From: Mycolicibacterium sp. 018/SC-01/001
GTDB lineage: Bacteria; Actinomycetota; Actinomycetes; Mycobacteriales; Mycobacteriaceae
Assembly: GCF_007096635.1 (NCBI RefSeq)
Contig: NZ_VKAA01000006.1
Span: 209,493 to 273,492 of the forward strand
Length of the DNA stretch: 64,000 bases
Direction: 5' to 3'
Positions 49,527 through 58,636 of the stretch are shown here, piece by piece. The notes beneath the pieces were generated by a model that searched no databases, was not told where the DNA came from, and was given only the letters and a program-made list of their open reading frames with translations. The position numbers and the translations under genes were made by a program. How positions within the stretch are numbered: the first letter of the stretch is position 1; the number at the start of each line of letters is the position of its first letter.

Positions 49527-50387
49527 ATGACCACCATCGAACAACCCGCCGCCAGCGCGGCTGCGTCCGGCGCCTCGGCCACCGAGCGCTTCCACGCCGA
49601 CAAGTCGCCGTACGAGGCCGTCAAGGACACCCCCCGCGAGCGGGTCGACCTCCTGGCGCGCGAAGTCCTCGGCGCCGTCCACGACACGATCCGCCGCCAC
49701 CGCGTGACCTACGACGAGTACAACGCCCTGAAGGCGTGGCTCATCGACGTGGGCCGTGACGGCGAATGGCCCCTGTTCCTCGACGTGTGGGTCGAGCACG
49801 TCGTCGAGGACGTCGCCACCGACCACCGCAGCGGAAACAAGGGCAGCATCGAGGGCCCCTACTACGTGCCGGGCTCCCCGAACCTGGGTGCCACGGGCAC
49901 CGTACCGATGCGCGACGACGAGAAAGGCACCCCGCTGGTGTGGCGCGGGCGGATCACCGACACGTCCGGAACCCCGCTGCAGGGCACGGTCGAACTCTGG
50001 CACGCCGACGACGACGGGTACTACTCCCAGTTCGCGCCCGGACTCCCCGAGTGGAATCTGCGCGGGACGTTCACCACCGGACCCGACGGCGCCTTCGAGA
50101 TCACCACGATCCGCCCTGCGCCCTACCAGATCCCGACCGACGGTTCGTGCGGCAAGCTGATCGCCGCCGCCGGCTGGCACGCGTGGCGGCCGGCGCACCT
50201 GCACGTCAAGGTCTCCGCCCCTGGCCACGAATTGCTCACCGCGCAGCTGTATTTCCCGGGTGACGCGCACAACGACGACGACATCGCCAGCGCCGTCAAA
50301 CCGGAGCTGATCCTCGACCCGCGCGTCGACGCCGACGGCTCCCAGTCGGTCGAGTACAGCTTCGCCCTCGACCCAGTGCGGAGCTGA
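49527..50387 (+). CDS. catA: Catechol 1,2-dioxygenase
   Basis: 286-residue intradiol ring-cleaving dioxygenase with non-heme Fe(III), converting catechol to cis,cis-muconate. Expected iron ligands are visible: a Tyr at 165/166 in HADDDGYYSQF, Tyr200 in RPAPYQIPTDG, His224 and His226 in WRPAHLHVKV. The N-terminal helical dimerisation region precedes (about 30-105), and GPYYVPGSPNLG marks the catalytic domain entry. ATG 49527 is chosen over a TTG six bases upstream because AAGGAG lies 8 bp before it. Confidence 0.95.
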   Translation: MTTIEQPAASAAASGASATERFHADKSPYEAVKDTPRERVDLLAREVLGAVHDTIRRHRVTYDEYNALKAWLIDVGRDGEWPLFLDVWVEHVVEDVATDHRSGNKGSIEGPYYVPGSPNLGATGTVPMRDDEKGTPLVWRGRITDTSGTPLQGTVELWHADDDGYYSQFAPGLPEWNLRGTFTTGPDGAFEITTIRPAPYQIPTDGSCGKLIAAAGWHAWRPAHLHVKVSAPGHELLTAQLYFPGDAHNDDDIASAVKPELILDPRVDADGSQSVEYSFALDPVRS

Positions 50388-50388
50388 C

Positions 50389-50670
50389 GTGCTCTATCAC
50401 GTACACATGGAGGTCTCCCTCCCGGCCGACATGCCCGCCGAGACCCGAGCGGACCTGATCGGCCGGGAGAAGGCCTACTCGCAGGACCTGCAGCGCCGCG
50501 GCAAGTGGCCGCACATCTGGCGCATCGTCGGCGAATACGCCAACTTCTCGATCTTCGACGTCGACAGCCATGACGAACTGCACCAGATTCTCAGCGGTCT
50601 TCCCCTGTTCGGATACATGAGGATTCGCGTCACGCCGCTGGCCGTGCATCCGTCAGACATCAACGCCTGA
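50389..50670 (+). CDS. catC: Muconolactone delta-isomerase
   Basis: 93-residue small isomerase that turns muconolactone into 3-oxoadipate enol-lactone, the PcaD substrate. MLYHVHMEVSLPADMPAETR, EKAYSQDLQRRGKWPHIWRI and YANFSIFDVDSHDELHQIL are family features, and its length is typical. The GTG start is 1 bp after the catA stop. Confidence 0.95.
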   Translation: MLYHVHMEVSLPADMPAETRADLIGREKAYSQDLQRRGKWPHIWRIVGEYANFSIFDVDSHDELHQILSGLPLFGYMRIRVTPLAVHPSDINA

Positions 50671-50737
50671 CAGTCAGGCAACCCCACCCACCGCGACGCG
50701 CGGTCTGTTCGTCGTGCGCACAGTCAGAAAGGCACCC

Positions 50738-52099
50738 ATGTCCGCCACCCCTTCGATCCGCGTCCAGGCGGTGATCGACGACACCCCGATGAACCTGAAA
50801 CGGTGGGCGGTCGTCGCCCTGTGCTTCACCATTGCGCTGCTCGACGGCTTCGACACCCAGTCGATCGCGTTCATCAGCTCCTCCATCGCCGAGGAGTTCT
50901 CGATGTCGACCGCGGCGATGACGGCGGTCATCACGGCCAGCACGGTGGGCATGGCGCTGGGCGCGATCAGCTTGGGCTCGATCGGCGACCGTATCGGCCG
51001 CAAGCGGGCAATCCTGCTGGCGCTGAGCATCTTCGGCGCCTTCTCCCTGCTCGGCGCGTTCGCGCAGGCCCCGTGGCAGATCGTCGCACTGCGGTTCCTG
51101 ATCGGGTTGGGCATGGGTGGCGCGACCCCGTCGCTGTTGGCGCTGGCTGCCGAGTACAGCCCTGCGGCCACCCGGAAGCTGTCGATGACCCTGGTGCTGC
51201 TCGGCCTGCCCGGCGGCGCGATGCTCGGCGGCGTCATCGCCGCCGCGTGGCTCCCCGTACTGGGCTGGCGCGGCATCTTTCTCCTCGGCGGCGTCCTGCC
51301 GCTGGTGCTCATCGCGGCGGTCACGTTCCTGCCGGAGTCGCCGAGTTACCTGGCCACTCGCGCCGATGCCGCCAGTCACCACAGAGCGCGAAAGCTGCTG
51401 CGCCGCATGACCGGAGCTGAGATCGCCGACGACGCGGTCCTGCTCACCGAGCGCGACACGGCGGCGGCGGGGTCGATCGCGGCGCTGTTCGGCAGCGACT
51501 ACCGCCGCTCGACGGTGACGATCTGTGCGATCTATCTGGCCAACTGGGTCGCCTGGTTCCTCCTCCTGCAGTGGACCCCCACGGCGCTGCACCAGGCCGG
51601 ACTGACCAAGGAGCAGGCGGCCGCGGGGACCATCGTCGTCAACGGCTCCTTCATCGTGTTCTCGTTTCTCGTCACCGCAGCGCTGACGCGTGTGGCGGTC
51701 AAACCGCTGCTGCTCTGTATGTTCGGACTCGGCATCGCGGTGGCGCTGGGCCTGTCGGTCGCCGGCTCGCAGTGGACGCTGGTCTTCGCGCTGATAGCGC
51801 TTGCGGGCGTCGGGATCGGCGGCCAGCAATTGGTGCTCAACTACCTGATCGCCGAGACCTACCCGACGCAGTTGCGCGGCACCGCAACGGGTTTCTCCAT
51901 CGGCGTGGGACGCACCGGCTCGATCATTGGCTCGGCGCTCGGCGGTGCTCTGCTCGCCGATGTCGGCGTCGGCGGCTACTTCGGCTTCATCGCACTACCG
52001 CTGGTCGTCGCGGCCCTCGCGACGCTGACCCTGCGGACGCGCCGACCTCAGCCCGCGGCCGAGGGCCACGACGCGGCGCGCCGAGTGCACGCATCCTGA
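50738..52099 (+). CDS. benK: MFS aromatic-acid/H+ symporter, probable benzoate transporter
   Basis: 453-residue major facilitator protein with 12 helices. LLDGFDTQSIAFISSSIAEE is the DG-x-D signature of the aromatic acid:H+ symporter group, and GSIGDRIGRKRAILLALSIF is the helix 2-3 loop motif. ATG 50738 has AGAAAGG upstream. It is 67 bp after catC, the last plus-strand gene of the island; benzoate as substrate is inferred from context. Confidence 0.87.
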   Translation: MSATPSIRVQAVIDDTPMNLKRWAVVALCFTIALLDGFDTQSIAFISSSIAEEFSMSTAAMTAVITASTVGMALGAISLGSIGDRIGRKRAILLALSIFGAFSLLGAFAQAPWQIVALRFLIGLGMGGATPSLLALAAEYSPAATRKLSMTLVLLGLPGGAMLGGVIAAAWLPVLGWRGIFLLGGVLPLVLIAAVTFLPESPSYLATRADAASHHRARKLLRRMTGAEIADDAVLLTERDTAAAGSIAALFGSDYRRSTVTICAIYLANWVAWFLLLQWTPTALHQAGLTKEQAAAGTIVVNGSFIVFSFLVTAALTRVAVKPLLLCMFGLGIAVALGLSVAGSQWTLVFALIALAGVGIGGQQLVLNYLIAETYPTQLRGTATGFSIGVGRTGSIIGSALGGALLADVGVGGYFGFIALPLVVAALATLTLRTRRPQPAAEGHDAARRVHAS

Positions 52100-52146
52100 T
52101 CTCCCGCGCGAGCGGACCTGTCAGAAGGCGTACATTCGGCGCCGCA

Positions 52147-53037
52147 CTACAGAGTCGCGGGCCTCACCACGACGACCGAGCGGGTGCGCGCGCCGGCATC
52201 CTCCAGCAGCGCCATCACCCGGCCGTCAGGCGCGGTCGCCGCGTAGATGCCCTCGATCCCGGCCGCGGCCAACGGACGGCCGTGCCCGGTGTCGACGGTC
52301 TCGTCCTCGGTGAGATCGCGGCGAGGGAACGCCTGCAGGCACGCCTCGTCGAGCGTGTAGCTGAGCGCGGCGTCGTCGGCGAGCTGCTCGAGCGTGCGCG
52401 CGTGGTCGAGACCGAAGCGCCCCACCCGGGTGCGCCGCAACGCGGTCAGGTGGCCGCCCACCCCCAGCGCAACACCGACGTCACGGGCGAGCGCCCGGAT
52501 GTAGGTGCCGCTCGAGCAGTCCACGGCCACATCGACATCGACGACGTCCACGAGGTCCCCGAGGCGACGTACCGACAGGACGTCGAAGCGGTCGATGCGC
52601 ACCGGACGGGCCGGCAACTCGACAGTCTCCCCGTCGCGCACCATCTGATAGGCCCGCTTGCCCGCGACCTTGATCGCGCTGACCGCCGACGGGATCTGCT
52701 CGATGTCGCCCCGCAGCGGCGCGATCGCCGCCTCGATCTGCTGATCGGTCACCGCCGCCGCCGAAACCGTCTGCAGGACCTCGCCTTCGGCGTCCTCGGT
52801 GGTCGTCGTCTGCCCGAGCCGGATCGTGGCGTCGTAGGACTTGTCGGTCGCGGTGAGCAGACCGAGGATCTTGGTGGCCCGATCGATGCCGACGACCAGA
52901 ACGCCGGTCGCCATCGGGTCGAGCGTCCCGGCATGCCCCACCTTGCGGGTACCGAACAACCGGCGGCACCGGCCGACGACGTCGTGGCTCGTCATCCCGG
53001 CAGGTTTGTCGACGATGACCAGACCGGGCGCGCTCAC
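52147..53037 (-). CDS. truB: tRNA pseudouridine(55) synthase
   Basis: 296-residue TruB, which makes pseudouridine 55 in the T loop of tRNAs. [20 protein letters not shown] and [20 protein letters not shown] (catalytic Asp in GTLDP) are definitive; [18 protein letters not shown] and a C-terminal PUA-like region follow. Homolog of Rv2793c. GTG start overlaps the pptT stop (GTGA). Confidence 0.97.
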   Translation of the reverse strand: MSAPGLVIVDKPAGMTSHDVVGRCRRLFGTRKVGHAGTLDPMATGVLVVGIDRATKILGLLTATDKSYDATIRLGQTTTTEDAEGEVLQTVSAAAVTDQQIEAAIAPLRGDIEQIPSAVSAIKVAGKRAYQMVRDGETVELPARPVRIDRFDVLSVRRLGDLVDVVDVDVAVDCSSGTYIRALARDVGVALGVGGHLTALRRTRVGRFGLDHARTLEQLADDAALSYTLDEACLQAFPRRDLTEDETVDTGHGRPLAAAGIEGIYAATAPDGRVMALLEDAGARTRSVVVVRPATL

Positions 53038-53711
53038 AACACGATCGCGGTCAGCGTGATGCCGTTACGCACCGCCCACCGACCGGTCAGCGACGTCAGC
53101 GGCGGACCGGACAACGCCTCGGGATCGATCAGGATCGTCGAGGTGAACGTGCCCGCCTCCCCCGTCCCGTCGACGTCGAAGGTGATGTGCGCGTCCTCGA
53201 ACCCCAGCCACCGCTGTGTCAGTGGAAACCAGGCCTTGTACGTCGCCTCCTTGGCGCAGAACAGGACTCGATCCCAGTGCACGCCGGCGGGCAGAGCCTC
53301 GAGCTCCGAACGCTCGGCGGGAATGCTGATCGCGTCGAAGACACCGTCGGGCAGCACCCCGACCGGCTCGGCGTCGATACCCACCGAGCGGACCTGATCC
53401 CGGCGCCCGACCGCCGCACCGCGGAAACCTTCGCAGTGGGTGAGGCTGCCGACGAACCCGTCGGGCCAGCGCGGCTCGCCCTTGTCCCCCTTCAGGATCG
53501 GGGCAGGGTCGGCGCCGAGTTCGACCAAGGCCTGGCGGGCGCAGTAGCGCGCGCTGATGAACTCGCGGCGGCGCTTGGGCACCGACTTGGCGATCAGCGG
53601 CTCCTCCTCGGGTAGGGGCGCCAATTCCTGTGGGTCGGAATACAATTCGGCTGCCGCCAGGCCGTCGAGATTCCCGGGCAGCACCCCGGCGAGCAGATTC
53701 GCAGCGATCAT
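53034..53711 (-). CDS. pptT: 4'-phosphopantetheinyl transferase PptT
   Basis: 225-residue Sfp-type enzyme that transfers phosphopantetheine from CoA to acyl carrier domains of fatty acid, mycolate and siderophore synthases. Motifs: [25 protein letters not shown] (Mg ligand), and [15 protein letters not shown]. Homolog of Rv2794c. Start overlaps the pptH stop by 4 bp and its stop overlaps the truB start. Confidence 0.96.
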   Translation of the reverse strand: MIAANLLAGVLPGNLDGLAAAELYSDPQELAPLPEEEPLIAKSVPKRRREFISARYCARQALVELGADPAPILKGDKGEPRWPDGFVGSLTHCEGFRGAAVGRRDQVRSVGIDAEPVGVLPDGVFDAISIPAERSELEALPAGVHWDRVLFCAKEATYKAWFPLTQRWLGFEDAHITFDVDGTGEAGTFTSTILIDPEALSGPPLTSLTGRWAVRNGITLTAIVL

Positions 53712-54655
53712 GCCCGATCCTTGATGCGCTGCTGCATCTTCTGCGCGTGATCCCGCATCTCCTGCGTGATCTGGAAGTGGCCGCCGAACTCGTTGAGGTA
53801 GCCGGGGCTGTACTGCGGATCGGGCAGGATCTGGCGCAGCCACCGGTACGGCCGGCGGCGCCGCCACTCGCGCGGGTAGCCGACCGACACCTCCTCGAAC
53901 CGCACGCCGTCATACCAGGTGGTGCGCGGGATGTGCAGGTGCCCGTAGACCGAGCACACCGCGTTGTAGCGGGTGTGCCAATCGGCGGTCGCGGTGGTGC
54001 CGCACCACATCGCGAACTCGGGGTAGAACAGCGCGTCGCAGGGCTCGCGCACCATCGGGAAGTGGTTGACCTGCACGGTCTGGTCCATCCAGTCCAGGTC
54101 CTCGAGCCGCTTGCGCGTGTAGGCGACCCGTTCCCGGCACCAGGCGTCGCGCGTGGAGTAGGGCTCGGCCGAGAGCAGGTATTCGTCGGTGGCCACGACG
54201 TTGCGGTCCTTGGCGATCGCCAGGCCCTCGGCCTTGGTGGCCGCGCCCTGCGGCAGGAACGAGTAGTCGTAGAGCAGGAACATCGGCACGATCGTCGCCG
54301 GGCCGCCCTCGTCGGTCCACACCGGGAAAGGATGCTCAGGCGTGATCACGCCCATCTCGTCGCACATCGTGACCAGGTAGTCGTAGCGGGACTTGCCGAA
54401 GATCTGCATCGGGTCGCGGGTCGTGGTCCACAGCTCGTGGTTGCCCGGCACCCAGATCACCTTCGCGAACCGCTTACGCAGCAGGTCCAGCGCCCACCGG
54501 ATCTCATCGGTGCGTTCGGCCACGTCGCCGGCGACGATCAGCCAGTCATCCGGCGAGGCGGGGTGCAGGGACTCGGTGACCGGCTTGTTGCCGGTGTGGC
54601 CGGTGTGAAGATCGCTGACCGCCCACAGCGTCGGGCGGCGATCCTCGGAGTTCAC
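53708..54655 (-). CDS. pptH: Metallophosphoesterase PptH (phosphopantetheine hydrolase type)
   Basis: 315-residue calcineurin-like phosphoesterase, homolog of Rv2795c, which was shown in M. tuberculosis to remove phosphopantetheine from carrier proteins, opposing PptT. Metal motifs in order: AVSDLHTGH, VAGDVAERTDE, VPGNHELW, VNHFPMVRE, GHLHIPRT. GTG start; translationally coupled to pptT (ATGA). Confidence 0.93.
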   Translation of the reverse strand: MNSEDRRPTLWAVSDLHTGHTGNKPVTESLHPASPDDWLIVAGDVAERTDEIRWALDLLRKRFAKVIWVPGNHELWTTTRDPMQIFGKSRYDYLVTMCDEMGVITPEHPFPVWTDEGGPATIVPMFLLYDYSFLPQGAATKAEGLAIAKDRNVVATDEYLLSAEPYSTRDAWCRERVAYTRKRLEDLDWMDQTVQVNHFPMVREPCDALFYPEFAMWCGTTATADWHTRYNAVCSVYGHLHIPRTTWYDGVRFEEVSVGYPREWRRRRPYRWLRQILPDPQYSPGYLNEFGGHFQITQEMRDHAQKMQQRIKDRA

Positions 54656-54702
54656 AACCCGTCAGCCTACTGGTGCCCGTCGGGGGGCCGCCGCGCGGCG
54701 AC

Positions 54703-54716
54703 TAGAACAGGTTCTA
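54703..54716. promoter_or_regulatory. KstR-like operator palindrome
   Basis: TAGAACAGGTTCTA fits the mycobacterial KstR pattern TnnAACnnGTTnnA, extended by flanking C and G to a 7-bp perfect dyad (54702-54717). It lies 47 bp before pptH and 74 bp before the secreted protein gene. KstR represses cholesterol and lipid catabolism genes, so this site suggests sterol-linked control of one or both neighbours. Confidence 0.6.
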
Positions 54717-54790
54717 GAGTCTTGCCGTGCGGCCGCCGACCGGCCGTTACACTCCGGGCAGGGACGGGGCCGACAACGACAAGGGGTGCG

Positions 54791-55363
54791 ATGCTCGCGA
54801 AGGCGCGACTGCTGTCGGCACTGTGCGCGCTCGTCGCCGCCGTCGTGGTGGTGTGGCAGGCGCAGCCCGACACCCTCACCGCGGGGAGTGCGGTGCAGCT
54901 GCGTTCCACCGACATCCCGATGACGACGATCAAGTCGCCGGTGATCGAGACCGTGGACCCGGACCCTTTCGACCCGTGCCGCGACATCCCGCTCGACGTG
55001 ATCCAGCGCATCGGGCTCGCCTACACCCCGCCGGCTCCCGAGGACGCTCTCCGCTGCCACTACGACGCCGGCAACTACCAGATGGCGGTCGAGGCGTTCG
55101 TCTGGCGCACCTACGAGCAGACGCTGCCACCCGATGCGGTCGAGCTGGACGTCGACGGCCACCGCGCGGCGCAGTACTGGATCATGAAGCCCACCGACTG
55201 GAACAACCGGTGGTGGGTGACCTGCATGGTCGCGTTCAAGACCAGCTACGGCGTGATCCAGCAGTCACTGTTCTACTCGCCGATCTACTCCAATCCCGCC
55301 CCGGACTGCATGCAGACCAACCTGCAGCGCGCCCACGAGCTGGCACCGTTCTACAAATACTGA
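54791..55363 (+). CDS. Exported DUF3558-like protein
   Basis: 190 residues with an N-terminal signal or anchor helix (LLSALCALVAAVVVVWQA) and no lipobox cysteine. The mature part has DPFDPCRDIPLDVIQRIGLA and four cysteines in total (CRDI, LRCHYD, VTCMVA, PDCMQT), as in the DUF3558 family of mycobacterial exported proteins. Function unknown. Possible control by the KstR-like site upstream. Confidence 0.75.
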   Translation: MLAKARLLSALCALVAAVVVVWQAQPDTLTAGSAVQLRSTDIPMTTIKSPVIETVDPDPFDPCRDIPLDVIQRIGLAYTPPAPEDALRCHYDAGNYQMAVEAFVWRTYEQTLPPDAVELDVDGHRAAQYWIMKPTDWNNRWWVTCMVAFKTSYGVIQQSLFYSPIYSNPAPDCMQTNLQRAHELAPFYKY

Positions 55364-55384
55364 GCACTCCGTAACCTGGCGCGG

Positions 55385-57010
55385 GTGAGCCTCAAGCATG
55401 CCGTGACGAGCCGGCTCTCCAGCCTGCTGCACCTGCCCCCGCCGAGCACCGAGGTCGACGTCGACCGCGGGCTGCGGGTGCCGATGCGCGACGGGGTCGA
55501 CCTCGTCGCCGACCACCACCGACCACGGACCGGAACTCCTGCGGGCACCCTGCTGGTGCGCGGACCGTACGGCCGGGCCTGGCCGTTCGCCGCGCTGTAC
55601 GCGCAGGTCTACGCCGCGCGCGGTTACCACGTGCTGCTGCAGAGCGTGCGCGGCACGTTCGGATCCGGTGGTGAGTTCGACCCGTTCGTCCATGAGGTCG
55701 ACGACGGTGCCGACACGGTCGCCTGGCTGCGTGAGCAGCCGTGGTTCACCGGCACGTTCGGCACGATCGGGTTGTCCTACCTGGGATGGACGCAGTGGGC
55801 GCTGCTGGCTGATCCGCCGCCCGAACTGAAAGCCGCCGTCATCACCGTCGGTCCCCACGACGTGACCGGGCCACGTTGGGGCACCGGCTCGTTCGCGCTC
55901 AACGACTTCCTGGGGTGGAGCGATCTGGTCGGCCGCCAGGAAGACGGGCACCGACTGCTGCAGCTTCTGCGGCAGGCCCGCGCGCAGCGACAGGTCACCG
56001 CCGCATCGCTGGGCGTCCCGCTCGGCGAGTCCAGCAGGGCGCTGCTCGGCGACGGGGCGCGCTGGTTCGAGTCCTGGCTCGATCATCCCGAGAGCACCGA
56101 CCCGTTCTGGACGCGACTGCGTCTCGACCAGGCGCTGGACCACAGCGAGGTCCCGGTGTTGCTGTTGTCCGGATGGCAGGACCTGTTCCTCGAGCAGACG
56201 CTCGAGCAGTACCGGCGGCTGAGGTCCCGCGGCGTGCCGACGGCTCTGACCGTGGGCCCGTGGACCCACTCGCACATGATGAACAGCGCCGCGCCGACCG
56301 CGCTGCGCGAATCTCTGGACTGGCTCGGCGCCCACCTGGGCGGAGCCCGGCTGCAGCGCCCCGCTCCGGTGCGCATCCACGTCGCGGGCGCCGGGCAGGC
56401 ATCGGGCTGGCGTGATCTGCCGGACTGGCCGCCGGCGGCGACCGAGCGGGCTCTGTACCTGCACCCGTCACACCACCTCGCCGGTGAACCACCGGCGGCG
56501 GGCGAGGAAGCCACGTTCGTCTACAACCCCGCGGACCCGACGCCGACCATCGGCGGACGGCTGCTCTCCCCCGCCGCCGGCTACCGCGACGACAATGCGC
56601 TCGCTCGCCGAGCCGACGTGCTCACGTTCACGACCGCTCCCCTTGCGGCGGATCTGGCCGCCATCGGCGCGCCGTTCGTCGAGCTGGCCCATACGTGCAC
56701 GAACCCGCACAACGATCTGTTCGTCCGGGTCAGCGAGGTCGACGCACAGGGCCGCTCCCGCAACGTCAGCGACGGGTACCTGGCGTCGGTCCCCGACTCG
56801 GACAGTGTGCGCATCGACCTCGATGCAACGGCTCACGTGTTCCCGGCCGGTTCGCGCGTGCGGGTCCTGATTGCCGGCGGGTCCCATCCCCGATTCGTCC
56901 GCAACCTCGGGGCCGGCGAAACCCTCTCCACCGCAACGACATTGGCGACGGCCAGACACACGGTGACGCTGGGCTCCCGGTCGCGGCTGATGCTCCCGTC
57001 AGCCGACTGA
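55385..57010 (+). CDS. CocE/NonD-family hydrolase (peptidase S15-like)
   Basis: 541-residue X-Pro dipeptidyl-peptidase/cocaine-esterase-like hydrolase, homolog of Rv2800. N-terminal alpha/beta domain: VPMRDGVDLVADHHRP, QSVRGTFGSGGEFDPF, nucleophile Ser in TIGLSYLGWTQWALLA; acid near WQDLFLEQTLEQYRRL; His in GPWTHSHMM. A C-terminal jelly-roll domain (about 330-541) follows. Natural ester or amide substrate unknown. Start GTG 55385. Its 3' end overlaps the convergent DUF1802 gene by 12 bp. Confidence 0.9.
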   Translation: MSLKHAVTSRLSSLLHLPPPSTEVDVDRGLRVPMRDGVDLVADHHRPRTGTPAGTLLVRGPYGRAWPFAALYAQVYAARGYHVLLQSVRGTFGSGGEFDPFVHEVDDGADTVAWLREQPWFTGTFGTIGLSYLGWTQWALLADPPPELKAAVITVGPHDVTGPRWGTGSFALNDFLGWSDLVGRQEDGHRLLQLLRQARAQRQVTAASLGVPLGESSRALLGDGARWFESWLDHPESTDPFWTRLRLDQALDHSEVPVLLLSGWQDLFLEQTLEQYRRLRSRGVPTALTVGPWTHSHMMNSAAPTALRESLDWLGAHLGGARLQRPAPVRIHVAGAGQASGWRDLPDWPPAATERALYLHPSHHLAGEPPAAGEEATFVYNPADPTPTIGGRLLSPAAGYRDDNALARRADVLTFTTAPLAADLAAIGAPFVELAHTCTNPHNDLFVRVSEVDAQGRSRNVSDGYLASVPDSDSVRIDLDATAHVFPAGSRVRVLIAGGSHPRFVRNLGAGETLSTATTLATARHTVTLGSRSRLMLPSAD

Positions 57011-57559
57011 ACGGCGCACGCGCGCGGCGATCTCCCGTAGCGTCGCGTCGTCGTGCACCGGCCGACCCCACTGTGGCGTCACAGGCAGGCTGACCCAGCT
57101 GGTGCAACCGCGATAGTCGGGGACGCGCTCGAGTGTCACCGGCTCGACCAGCGGGGCGGCCGACACCACCAGCACCGTGAGCCGGCGTTTGGGCCGGAAG
57201 TCCAGCCGGTCCTCGCGCACCGACGCGGATGTCCAGATGTGTTCAGCTGCAATGTCGTCGATGTTCTCGGGCTGCGCGACCTCGATCGCGTCGATCACGC
57301 GGGCACCGGCACGCACCACGATCTGGTCGTCGGTGCTGTCGGTCGCGGCGGGACCGAGGAGGTCGCGGTGCTCGGGACGTACCCGCTCGAGGTGGCTGTG
57401 CGCGACGGTGGGGAACAGCAGAAATCGCGGTGCTGCAACCGCGAAACGCTTCTCGTGAATGCCGCCCTTGCGTAGCAGCACCGTCTGCCTGCCGTCGAGC
57501 AGCGCATGCACCGCAGCGCTCCACTCCTTGAGCGCGGGACTGGTCAGCGTCGTGGTCAC
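56999..57559 (-). CDS. DUF1802 family protein
   Basis: 186 residues: ALKEWSAAVHALLDGRQTVL, LRKGGIHEKRFAVAAPRFLL, FPTVAHSHLERVRPEH and LTVLVVSAAPLVEPVTLER match the DUF1802 family, of unknown function. GTG 57559 overlaps the stop of the DUF2277 gene (GTGA), so the two are co-translated. Confidence 0.85.
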   Translation of the reverse strand: MTTTLTSPALKEWSAAVHALLDGRQTVLLRKGGIHEKRFAVAAPRFLLFPTVAHSHLERVRPEHRDLLGPAATDSTDDQIVVRAGARVIDAIEVAQPENIDDIAAEHIWTSASVREDRLDFRPKRRLTVLVVSAAPLVEPVTLERVPDYRGCTSWVSLPVTPQWGRPVHDDATLREIAARVRRSVG

Positions 57560-57822
57560 GTTCGGCTCAACCGGGCCTGGACTTCCGGACGGCGCAGCGG
57601 CGGAACGGTTTTCGGCGGCTGGCGGCGGGGCGCCAGCCCGGCCAGCAGACGCTGGGTGGTGGCCGTCACCTCGGCCACCGCGGTCTCGAAAGCCTCGACG
57701 TTCGGCCCGGACGGCCGGGTGATACCGCTGACCTTGCGGACGTACTGCCGTGCGGCCGCCTCGATCTCCTCGTCGGTGGCCGCCGGTTGCAAACCGCGCA
57801 GTTCGGTGATGTTTCGGCACAT
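57556..57822 (-). CDS. DUF2277 family small protein
   Basis: 88 residues beginning MCRNITELRGLQPAATDEEI, the highly conserved DUF2277 opening, followed by AARQYVRKVSGITRPSGPN and ending in a Pro/Arg-rich tail. Role unknown. GGAGGGC precedes the ATG. Divergent from the enoyl-CoA hydratase gene (45-bp gap), coupled to the DUF1802 gene. Confidence 0.88.
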   Translation of the reverse strand: MCRNITELRGLQPAATDEEIEAAARQYVRKVSGITRPSGPNVEAFETAVAEVTATTQRLLAGLAPRRQPPKTVPPLRRPEVQARLSRT

Positions 57823-57867
57823 GCCCTCCACGATAGGCCCGGGTGGGGCTGCCGCTACGGTGAGCGA

Positions 57868-58629
57868 ATGACCGACCCCTCGGATGTCCTGCTGGTCGAC
57901 ACACGTGACCGGATCCGCACGCTGACGCTCCATCGCCCTGCCGCCCGCAACGCCCTGTCGGCGGCGCTGCGCAGCGCGCTGTTCGGCGCACTGCGGGACG
58001 CGGAGGCCGATGACGCCGTGGACGTCGTCGTCCTCACCGGCGCCGACCCGGTGTTCTGCGCGGGGCTGGACCTCAAGGAACTCGGCGACACCACCGACCT
58101 GCCCGACATCTCGCCGAAGTGGCCGCCGATGTCCAAGCCGGTGATCGGGGCGATCAACGGCGCAGCCGTCACGGGGGGCCTCGAGATCGCGCTCTACTGC
58201 GACTTCCTGATCGCCTCCGAGCACGCACGCTTCGCCGACACGCACGCCCGCGTGGGACTGTTGCCGACGTGGGGTCTGTCGGTGCGGCTGCCGCAGAAGG
58301 TGGGCGTCGGGATGGCGCGCCGGATGAGCATGACCGGGGACTACCTGTCGGCCGACGAGGCGCTGCGCGCCGGCCTGGTCACGCAGGTCGTCCCGCATGA
58401 GCAGTTGATGGAGACCGCAAGGCAGGTGGCGACGTCGATCGTCGGCAACAACCAGAAGGCGGTGCGCGCGCTGCTGACGTCGTATCACCAGATCGACGAC
58501 ACCCAGACCAGCGGGCCGCTGTGGCTGGAGGCGGCGTCGGCGCGGGAGTGGATGAAGAGCGCGTCCGGCGACGACGTCGCGGCGAGCCGCGCCACCGTGA
58601 TCGAGCGCGGCCGCAGCCAGGTGCGCTGA
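57868..58629 (+). CDS. Enoyl-CoA hydratase/isomerase family protein
   Basis: 253-residue crotonase-fold protein. LTLHRPAARNALSAALRSAL, the oxyanion segment FCAGLDLKELGDT, and KPVIGAINGAAVTGGLEIAL with ARVGLLPTWGLSVRLPQKVG. The first catalytic Glu position of classical hydratases is not obvious (the region reads HARVGLLPTWG), so hydratase versus isomerase or other activity is open. Followed by the nested palindromic element. Confidence 0.87.
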   Translation: MTDPSDVLLVDTRDRIRTLTLHRPAARNALSAALRSALFGALRDAEADDAVDVVVLTGADPVFCAGLDLKELGDTTDLPDISPKWPPMSKPVIGAINGAAVTGGLEIALYCDFLIASEHARFADTHARVGLLPTWGLSVRLPQKVGVGMARRMSMTGDYLSADEALRAGLVTQVVPHEQLMETARQVATSIVGNNQKAVRALLTSYHQIDDTQTSGPLWLEAASAREWMKSASGDDVAASRATVIERGRSQVR

Positions 58630-58636
58630 CGGTCGT

